A stretch of 38,272 bases of DNA. It comes from Dehalococcoidia bacterium. GTDB taxonomy: Bacteria; Chloroflexota; Dehalococcoidia; GIF9; AB-539-J10. The position numbers and the translations under genes are program-made. Location: the NCBI GenBank assembly GCA_003567655.1, contig PWZA01000009.1, positions 1 to 38,272 of the forward strand. Reading direction: 5' to 3'. The notes beneath the pieces are model-generated. The model was not told where the DNA came from, made no database searches, and saw nothing but the letters and a program-made list of their open reading frames with translations. Positions 32,062-38,272 of the stretch are shown here, piece by piece (position 1 is the stretch's first letter; the number at the start of each line of letters is the position of its first letter).

Positions 32062-33076
32062 GACGACAACAGAGGACAGCTTCATTGACTCTGACCTTCG
32101 CCCAAGACACCTGAGCGAGTTCATAGGCCAGGCAAGGGTCAAAGAGAATCTCAACATAGCCATCGTGGCTGCTAAGAAGAGGGGAGAACCACTGGATCAT
32201 GTCATTCTCTACGGCTCCCCGGGTCTGGGAAAGACTACACTTGCATACATAATCGCCGCTGAGATGGGCGTGAGCATCAAGGTCAGTTCCGGGCCGGCAA
32301 TAGAAAGAGCAGGAGATCTGGCAGCAATCCTCACTAATCTTCACGAGGGAGATGTTCTCTTCATCGACGAAATACACAGGCTCAGCCACACAATAGAGGA
32401 AAAGCTGTATCCGGCGATGGAGGACTTCGTCTTTGACATCTTCCTTGGAAAGGGCCCCTCAGCAAGAAATCTGCGCTTGACCCTGCCGCGCTTCACTCTA
32501 ATCGGTGCCACCACCCGGTTTGCACTGGTGAGCCCTCCACTTCGCGATAGATTCGGTGTCTCATATCATCTTGGCTTCTATGATGAAGAGGCTATGAAGA
32601 TAATCCTACAGAGGTCAGCAAGTATCCTGAAGATTGAAGCGGAGCAGGGGGGGCTTGTTCCTATCGCCCAACGTGCCAGGGGCACCCCCAGAGTAGCCAA
32701 TCGGCTCCTCAAGAGAATCAGAGACTATGCTCAGGTCATGGCATCCGGAGTGATAACCAGAGAGGTTGCCCTGGAAGGCCTCTCAAAGCTGGAGGTAGAT
32801 TCCGCAGGGCTGGATGACATAGACCACAGAGTATTGCATACGATAACTGACAAATTCGATGGAGGCCCTGTAGGACTGGATACGATTGCCGCTTCCATCA
32901 ACGAGGATGCGGATACCATAATGGATGTCTACGAGCCATATCTACTGCAGTTGGGGTTTCTGGAACGTACACCTCGAGGACGAGTAGCTACCAAACTCGC
33001 CTACGAGCATCTGGGGCTGCCTTATAAGAAGGGGCTTCAGTCACAGCCTGATCTATGGGGCCAGGAACAGAGTTGA
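32042..33076 (+). CDS. ruvB: Holliday junction branch migration ATPase RuvB
   Basis: [19 protein letters not shown]...[21 protein letters not shown]...[24 protein letters not shown]...[18 protein letters not shown]. Confidence 0.97.
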   Translation: MRLISGKTTTEDSFIDSDLRPRHLSEFIGQARVKENLNIAIVAAKKRGEPLDHVILYGSPGLGKTTLAYIIAAEMGVSIKVSSGPAIERAGDLAAILTNLHEGDVLFIDEIHRLSHTIEEKLYPAMEDFVFDIFLGKGPSARNLRLTLPRFTLIGATTRFALVSPPLRDRFGVSYHLGFYDEEAMKIILQRSASILKIEAEQGGLVPIAQRARGTPRVANRLLKRIRDYAQVMASGVITREVALEGLSKLEVDSAGLDDIDHRVLHTITDKFDGGPVGLDTIAASINEDADTIMDVYEPYLLQLGFLERTPRGRVATKLAYEHLGLPYKKGLQSQPDLWGQEQS

Positions 33077-33079
33077 CAC

Positions 33080-33976
33080 CTAGCCTTCCGGCCTGGCCTG
33101 CATCCATACCGGAATAGCGAAGGCACATAGAGAGAAGAGCAGTATCACCCAACCCCACATGTCAATGCTCCCCCGGCCTATCCATGTCACCGCAACTAGG
33201 ATTACAAGCGGCGGGAGCAGCAAGCTCATGATCTTGTACCTGCGTGGCTTGAGTCGGATGAAAGCTATCGTTGCCGCCGCCAATCCGATGAAACTGATGA
33301 CTATCCAGTGAGCCTTCTCCTGCAACCTTGCCATCCACACATCACTTGTCAGAAACTCGCTTCCTGTGCCAAACGACAAGAACCAACTGAATATCACCGG
33401 CATCGGAGCAAGCATCAACGACGCATACAGCCAATCCCGCCTTGCGGTCTGTCTCATTATGTGAATCAGTGCAAACAAAGCCAGGGGAATGTAAACCAGA
33501 GCTGCTATCCAGCCCCAACCCTGGGGCAAGTTAAGAAGCAGTATGCCTGTGACCACTACCGGTGTCAGATAGTATCCAAGCCAGGGAAAGAGCCATATCG
33601 GTTTGCCCCGGTGCCAACCATAGATCGCTATGCCGACGGTCAGAATCAGTGTGAGCGATAGGGCGAATGCATTCTGCCAGTAGTATGAAGTGAAGAGCAG
33701 AGCGACCAGGAAGTGAGGCAAGGCACTGAAGAAAGCTTCTTTCCATGTGCCCTGAGCGTGCGTTTCATAGATCTGCTGGGCAACCAGTTCGGGCGAGCCC
33801 AGGGACTGCACGGCAACCTGGTATGCCTCTTCTCTGCTCAGGCCTTGTTCTTCCAGTTCGCGGGTCTTGTCCTCGAGATGCGCAGATAGTTCATCGGCTG
33901 CCCCATCCTTGATAGTGTGGTCAATCTTGAGGCTGGCCTTGAACCTATTCAGATAGTGGGTCCTGTTGTCTATCAT
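33080..33976 (-). CDS. Multi-TM membrane protein with N-terminal HAAS/permease-prefix-like domain
   Basis: ADELSAHLEDKTRELEEQGLSREEAYQVAVQSLGSPELVAQQIYETH followed by about 8 hydrophobic segments; directly downstream of the padR-like gene. Confidence 0.8.
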   Translation of the reverse strand: MIDNRTHYLNRFKASLKIDHTIKDGAADELSAHLEDKTRELEEQGLSREEAYQVAVQSLGSPELVAQQIYETHAQGTWKEAFFSALPHFLVALLFTSYYWQNAFALSLTLILTVGIAIYGWHRGKPIWLFPWLGYYLTPVVVTGILLLNLPQGWGWIAALVYIPLALFALIHIMRQTARRDWLYASLMLAPMPVIFSWFLSFGTGSEFLTSDVWMARLQEKAHWIVISFIGLAAATIAFIRLKPRRYKIMSLLLPPLVILVAVTWIGRGSIDMWGWVILLFSLCAFAIPVWMQARPEG

Positions 33977-33983
33977 CTCGGCC

Positions 33984-34319
33984 TTAAACCGTTTCCGCTT
34001 GTGTTACTGCCTTGACTGCCGTAGAGAAGTCCTGCCATGTTGCTAGCCTGGCTGCCAGAACCTGTCTTCCCTTCTCAGTTATGTAGTAGTACCGTCTCTG
34101 CTGTCCGTTCGCGAGTATCTGCCATCTGCCCTCGATTACTCCCTCTCGTTCCAGGCGGTGAAGAGCGGGGTAAAGAGTGCCCTCTTTAAACCGAAAATAC
34201 CCGTTACTTCTTTCGTCTAACTCCTTTACTATCTGGTAGCCATACGTAGGTTGACGACTGATCAAGCATAGGAGCAGACAATCAGTGTTCCCCTTCAGTA
34301 GCTCGCGTCCGTAGTTCAT
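33984..34319 (-). CDS. PadR-family transcriptional regulator
   Basis: LLKGNTDCLLLCLISRQPTYGYQIVKELDERSNGYFRFKEGTLYPALHRLEREGVIEGRW...RRYYYITEKGRQVL. Confidence 0.95.
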   Translation of the reverse strand: MNYGRELLKGNTDCLLLCLISRQPTYGYQIVKELDERSNGYFRFKEGTLYPALHRLEREGVIEGRWQILANGQQRRYYYITEKGRQVLAARLATWQDFSTAVKAVTQAETV

Positions 34320-34545
34320 CCGTGCACCTCATTAGAGTGTTTACTGCTGTTTCACTATAGCACCGAGTATCTGCATTGTCAACAAAGGCACTAACGGCAT
34401 CCTGTAAGGTTGCGATGGGCAGCCCTAACCGATAGAATAGCCGGTGCAGAGGAACATCATCAGGCTGGGCCGCCTCGCGGCGGATTGAGGAGCGAACTCA
34501 GAAGATCGAAGAGCAGCACACCGTGCTTCAGGAGTAAAGAGTCTA

Positions 34546-35322
34546 ATGTACAAGCTGATAGATACTCATGCCCATCTTGATGAACTGGACGACCTTGGTC
34601 CTATTCTTAAGGAAGCGAGGGAAGCCGGTGTCATTGCTACGATAGCTGTGGGATCAAGCCTCCAATCGAACATGAAGACACTGGAGATCTCACGGAGATA
34701 CCCTAACTATGTCTATCCTGCCTTGGGTTTACATCCCTGGGGGCTTGCGAACCTTGGACCAGCAGAGCTAGATGAAAACCTGCAGTTCATCAAGCAGAAC
34801 ATCGCTTCGGCAGTTGCCCTAGGTGAGATAGGTTTGGATTATGATAACAGGGTGCTAAAGGTAGCTTCCAAGGAGTATCAGAAGGTGGCCCTTGTGAAAC
34901 TCCTAGACATAGCCAGAGAATACTCCAGGCCAGCGATAATACACAGTCGATATGCCTGGAGGGATTCCCTGCAAGCACTTCAAGATGCCGGCATAGAACG
35001 GGCTGTCTTCCATTGGTTCACTGGCTTTTCCGGGGTTCTTAAGGATATAATTGCCGGTGGCTACCTCGTCTCCGCCACGCCAGCCAGCGAGTATCATGAG
35101 GAACACAGAAGGGCAATCAGTGAGGCACCGCTGCAGAGACTGCTACTGGAGACAGACTGTCCCGTCAGCTACGGCAGGAAGACAAGATATGAGTCCCGGC
35201 CCGCTGATGTTCTGAGAGATTTGAAGGCCGTATCACAGTTAAAAGGAGTTGATGAGGCTACAATCGCGGCACAGACGACCAAGAACGCCGTTGACTTCTT
35301 CTCTCTGGATATAGCGTTTTGA
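34546..35322 (+). CDS. TatD-family metal-dependent hydrolase
   Basis: LIDTHAHLDELDD...LGLHPWGL...ALGEIGLDYDNR...PAIIHSRYAW...LLETDCPVSYGRK. Confidence 0.93.
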   Translation: MYKLIDTHAHLDELDDLGPILKEAREAGVIATIAVGSSLQSNMKTLEISRRYPNYVYPALGLHPWGLANLGPAELDENLQFIKQNIASAVALGEIGLDYDNRVLKVASKEYQKVALVKLLDIAREYSRPAIIHSRYAWRDSLQALQDAGIERAVFHWFTGFSGVLKDIIAGGYLVSATPASEYHEEHRRAISEAPLQRLLLETDCPVSYGRKTRYESRPADVLRDLKAVSQLKGVDEATIAAQTTKNAVDFFSLDIAF

Positions 35323-35349
35323 TTCAGTTTGCTTAAGGAGGTGAATTCC

Positions 35350-35676
35350 ATGATTCAGTCAATAGAGGGTGAGACCAGCTTTCAGAGTACTGTTCTGCAG
35401 TCGAAGTCGCCGATTATGGTAGATTTCTGGGCTAAATGGTGTGCTCCCTGCCTGGCTACTGCTCCGATACTAGAGGAGTTGGCCGAGGAATACGCCGGCA
35501 AGATCGATTTCGCCAAGGTGGATGTCGATGCCAACGGCCCTCTGGCAGCCAAGTACGGAATAACATCCATTCCGACAATGCTCATATTCCAGGGCGGTCA
35601 GCCTGTTCAGCAGGTGACCGGTTACAAGCCCAAGCAGGAACTGAAGAAAGCACTGGACGGAGTCCTGGAAGGGTAG
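35350..35676 (+). CDS. Thioredoxin
   Basis: IMVDFWAKWCAPCLATAPILEELAEEYAGKIDFAKVDVD...YGITSIPTMLIFQGG. Start trimmed to the ATG at 35350. Confidence 0.95.
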   Translation: MIQSIEGETSFQSTVLQSKSPIMVDFWAKWCAPCLATAPILEELAEEYAGKIDFAKVDVDANGPLAAKYGITSIPTMLIFQGGQPVQQVTGYKPKQELKKALDGVLEG

Positions 35677-35699
35677 ATAGCATCCATGGCTGCTAACAG

Positions 35700-35718
35700 T
35701 TGTCACTTATTGTGACAA
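35700..35718. terminator. Short hairpin at the convergent trx/cvpA junction (possible bidirectional terminator)
   Basis: TTGTCAC-ttatt-GTGACAA, 7-bp perfect stem overlapping the cvpA stop; no clear T-tract. Confidence 0.35.
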
Positions 35719-36198
35719 GAACTCACGGATCAAGTCGAATTCTTCAGGTAGTAACGCCAACAACAAAGGGAAGCTTCCCATCAAGAAACTTGCTATAGGC
35801 GATTGAGCGATAACAGCCTCCATGCCCGGGTGGTACATACCAAGAATAGCAAGAACCGCGGCACAAAGCATACCCCCGATGAAGACCCCGAGCATACAGC
35901 CGACGAGCCTGTCCACCCAACCAAGCATTGCTATGTGAGCAATCCTGGCTACAAACCAGCCAATTACGCTGGCTATGACCAGAACAGCCACCAGTATGAT
36001 GGCGTACGCTGCTATCTTTGCCCAGACAGCATCAGCAGAAGAGAGCACCGAAGCTAGCGAACCATAATACCGCCCGGCTAGAGCTATGCCTCCAATCAAC
36101 CCGGCTATGCCGAATGCTGTTCGGATGATACCCCTCCGCAACCCCACGAAACCCAGCAAAGCTACAACGGCTACTATCGCTATGTCCAACCAGTTCAT
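35707..36198 (-). CDS. CvpA-family membrane protein
   Basis: NWLDIAIVAVVALLGFVGLRRGIIRTAFGIAGLIGGIALAGRYYGSLASVL; four TM segments. Confidence 0.85.
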   Translation of the reverse strand: MNWLDIAIVAVVALLGFVGLRRGIIRTAFGIAGLIGGIALAGRYYGSLASVLSSADAVWAKIAAYAIILVAVLVIASVIGWFVARIAHIAMLGWVDRLVGCMLGVFIGGMLCAAVLAILGMYHPGMEAVIAQSPIASFLMGSFPLLLALLPEEFDLIREFLSQ

Positions 36199-36268
36199 GG
36201 CTTACCTCGTCAGATTTCTGCTTATCATAGCATATACGCATCCACGCAATACTGCAATGCATTGCGCC

Positions 36269-37063
36269 TCATTCCCGCTCCCAGGCCTGAGCAATAGCCT
36301 CTCTGACTCCTTCCCTCGGCGCTTCGTAGCCCCAGCCTATCTCGCGACCGTTGACGAAGATACCCCTGGGCATTTGATGACGAAGAAGAACCTCCCGGTC
36401 GTCGGCACAGTATTCGTTAAGGTTCACCAAATCCCCGAACTCTGCCGCTACTTCCCTGACCCGCTCGGCCTCGATTACACTGGTCTGACAAAACGTGTTC
36501 CAGAAGAGATCTACCACCACCTTCTCGGGCACAGAGTTGAACTCATATTCCGGCTTCAGAGGGACGGGGACCCGAGCATGTTCGTCGAAGGTCTTCCATA
36601 GTAGCACTGCCCGTTCATCCACGTCAGGGCCTGCCCGTGCGTATTTCGCACATTCCCGGAACCCGTTGGCATCAAAAAAGCTGGCCGGCATGAACCAGAA
36701 GTCGTGGCGGTATCCGATAGTAACGATTCCCCTCCGTTCTTGATGCCTTGCCTCCTCTTCGGCTGCAGCCAACAAGGCTCTCCCCACACCATGACCTGCC
36801 TTCACCACATAGAGACAAGGGATCACCAGCAAGTCATGGCCGAGGGGACCCCAGGGGCTGAACTCAATCGGAATGGCATACAGAAACCCTGTACGTTCGC
36901 CGTCGAGAGCAGCCACCTTTACCCGCAATCCCTCGTCATACATCCTTCGTAGCCACGACAACCGCCTTCTGGCGCAGGCGTCCATCTCATCCGACTCGTC
37001 AATATGCGTACAGGTTCCAACGAAGTACTCATCGCCTGCATCCATGTCCCGGATTTCTACCAA
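36269..37063 (-). CDS. GNAT acetyltransferase-like domain fused to a C-terminal thioredoxin-like (YoaP-like) domain
   Basis: N-terminal half GNAT-like (LLVIPCLYVVKAGHGVGRALLAAAEEEA); C-terminal half VVVDLFWNTFCQTSVIEAERVREVAAEFGDLVNLNEYCADDREVLLRHQMPRGIFVNGREIGWGYEAP resembles a thioredoxin fold without CxxC. Confidence 0.75.
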   Translation of the reverse strand: MVEIRDMDAGDEYFVGTCTHIDESDEMDACARRRLSWLRRMYDEGLRVKVAALDGERTGFLYAIPIEFSPWGPLGHDLLVIPCLYVVKAGHGVGRALLAAAEEEARHQERRGIVTIGYRHDFWFMPASFFDANGFRECAKYARAGPDVDERAVLLWKTFDEHARVPVPLKPEYEFNSVPEKVVVDLFWNTFCQTSVIEAERVREVAAEFGDLVNLNEYCADDREVLLRHQMPRGIFVNGREIGWGYEAPREGVREAIAQAWERE

Positions 37064-37182
37064 CTGCTACACCTCATATGTTGCGACTGTCTCAGGATCG
37101 AAAAAACCGACCGTGAGCGATGGATTCAGGCAATCAAGTCCCAGGCGTGGCCCGTCTCTTGTTTATTAAAGCAAAGACCCAC

Positions 37183-37767
37183 TCATAGATCCAGCCTGAG
37201 AAGCGGAAAATCCCGGTCATCCCTTTGTATCCTGAACTCCCTTCTCAAGAAGAACTCCGCCGGTCCTGATGGGCTTTCAACGTTACCTCTCCTCCCGAAA
37301 GTCTCGATCGCCCTTATCCCCCTCCCCCTTAGTTCGTGGATGATACTGTCCAGCATCCGGCTCCCAATCCCTTCTCCCCTGAATCGCCTTTCGGGGACAA
37401 ACAGACAGGCAAGCAACACAGCATCATCGCCCGGTGGACCGGAGTCATAGCTCGCCGCATTCGGCAGATGCCGTGAGGGCGCATACTGTGCATAGCCAAT
37501 GGCTATCCCATCGCAGTAGGCAACCTTGCCGCAGTCACCAAACTCGCTGCTTACGCTACGCAGCCACTCCGATTTCATTCGTACCATGTCCCTTTTCTTC
37601 TCCTCCGTGATGAGTACACGCTCTTCAGGCAACTGCCACTCCTCCGGGCATTCCCAGTAGGTGCAGTACTTACAGCTGAAGGGGTAGTCGGGCCACTCGG
37701 GAGCGTCACCCAGATTCTCAACGCTCAGGTTCACAATCGCTATGTCTATCTTGTTTAACCCCCTCAA
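37183..37767 (-). CDS. GNAT-family N-acetyltransferase with Cys-rich N-terminus
   Basis: LLACLFVPERRFRGEGIGSRMLDSIIHELRGRGIRAIETFGR (CoA-binding motif A); N-terminal FSCKYCTYWECP. Confidence 0.82.
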   Translation of the reverse strand: MRGLNKIDIAIVNLSVENLGDAPEWPDYPFSCKYCTYWECPEEWQLPEERVLITEEKKRDMVRMKSEWLRSVSSEFGDCGKVAYCDGIAIGYAQYAPSRHLPNAASYDSGPPGDDAVLLACLFVPERRFRGEGIGSRMLDSIIHELRGRGIRAIETFGRRGNVESPSGPAEFFLRREFRIQRDDRDFPLLRLDL

Positions 37768-37839
37768 TCACAATAGTGGCCTTGTGGGCATCCCTTGATT
37801 ATCATACAAAGGCAGCCTAGCATAGCAGACTATCGCACG

Positions 37840-38272
37840 TCATTGCGGGAAATCCGCAATGACCACACCGACCAAAGCGTGAATCTGCTCTACACTAACT
37901 CTAGCTCCTGCCTGCTCCATGCAGTCAATCAGATACTCCGCCCGTGACGGAAAATCGGTATCTCCGGCATCGTAGCCTGCTTCGTCGAACTTCTCACGAT
38001 GCTTATCCGGGTTGTCGAAGAACATAATATCACCGATCACTATACGTCCGGGGTGATGCAGCAGCCTGGCCAGCGTGAGTAGGCTCCGGCTCTTCATGTG
38101 GTCGGGTAGGTGATGGAGCGAGTATTCCGCCAGGATCTTCGTGATCCCGCATGATGCAATGTCGAGTTCAGCGCTGGGATCCTCAAACGCACCGTAAGCG
38201 AATATCATGTTGCCGAGGCCCTCCCGATCGGCATTCAGCCGGGCCTGCTCCAGCGACTTCCTGCTGACATCA
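37840..38272 (-). CDS. SAM-dependent methyltransferase (5' end beyond window)
   Basis: Minus-strand reading continues past the track ORF start: DVSRKSLEQARLNADREGLGNMIFAYGAFEDPSAELDIASCGITKILAEYSLHHLPDHMKSRSLLTLARLLHHPGRIVIGDIMF. Confidence 0.8.
   Translation of the reverse strand, partial: DVSRKSLEQARLNADREGLGNMIFAYGAFEDPSAELDIASCGITKILAEYSLHHLPDHMKSRSLLTLARLLHHPGRIVIGDIMFFDNPDKHREKFDEAGYDAGDTDFPSRAEYLIDCMEQAGARVSVEQIHALVGVVIADFPQ

Noticed and set aside
34440-34535. Possible decayed coding remnant before tatD (SGWAASRRIEERTQKIEEQHTVLQE*)
   Set aside because: Only about 29 codons between stops with no start codon; too short to support.
1-38272. CRISPR array, rRNA, transposon with terminal inverted repeats, or recognisable defence/BGC locus
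   Set aside because: I looked for regularly spaced repeats, rRNA motifs and transposase signatures and saw none; the only mobile-element signal is the tRNA-Pro-linked recombinases.

Overview
The window looks like a chromosomal segment of a Chloroflexota (probably Dehalococcoidia-like) bacterium. That placement is inferred from protein style and gene neighbourhood; no search was run. Positions 1-~3115 look like the end of an integrated element abutting the 3' end of a tRNA-Pro gene. It carries a catalytic-only tyrosine recombinase with an embedded zinc ribbon (cut by the window edge), a KGG-motif small protein, a zinc-ribbon protein of unknown function, and a full-length XerC/D-like integrase next to the tRNA. 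From 3116 rightward the content is mostly housekeeping: parvulin PPIase, folE, a MacB-type ABC efflux operon with an AbrB-like regulator, rsmG, pdxS, SpoIIIAA-like ATPase, tmk, rnhB, yraN, an old-yellow-enzyme-type oxidoreductase, tRNA-Ser, sucCD, pabB, kbl-tdh, rpoB-rpoC-ruvB, HAAS/PadR, TatD, thioredoxin, CvpA, two GNAT proteins and a partial methyltransferase. I found no CRISPR array, rRNA, or clearly novel multi-gene defence-type system. The most unusual items are the zinc-ribbon recombinase and its neighbours, a 10-bp inverted copy of tRNA-Pro sequence beside the tRNA/integrase junction, a compound hairpin upstream of rsmG, a 28-bp tandem duplication that rewrote the kbl stop codon, and a GNAT-thioredoxin-like fusion.
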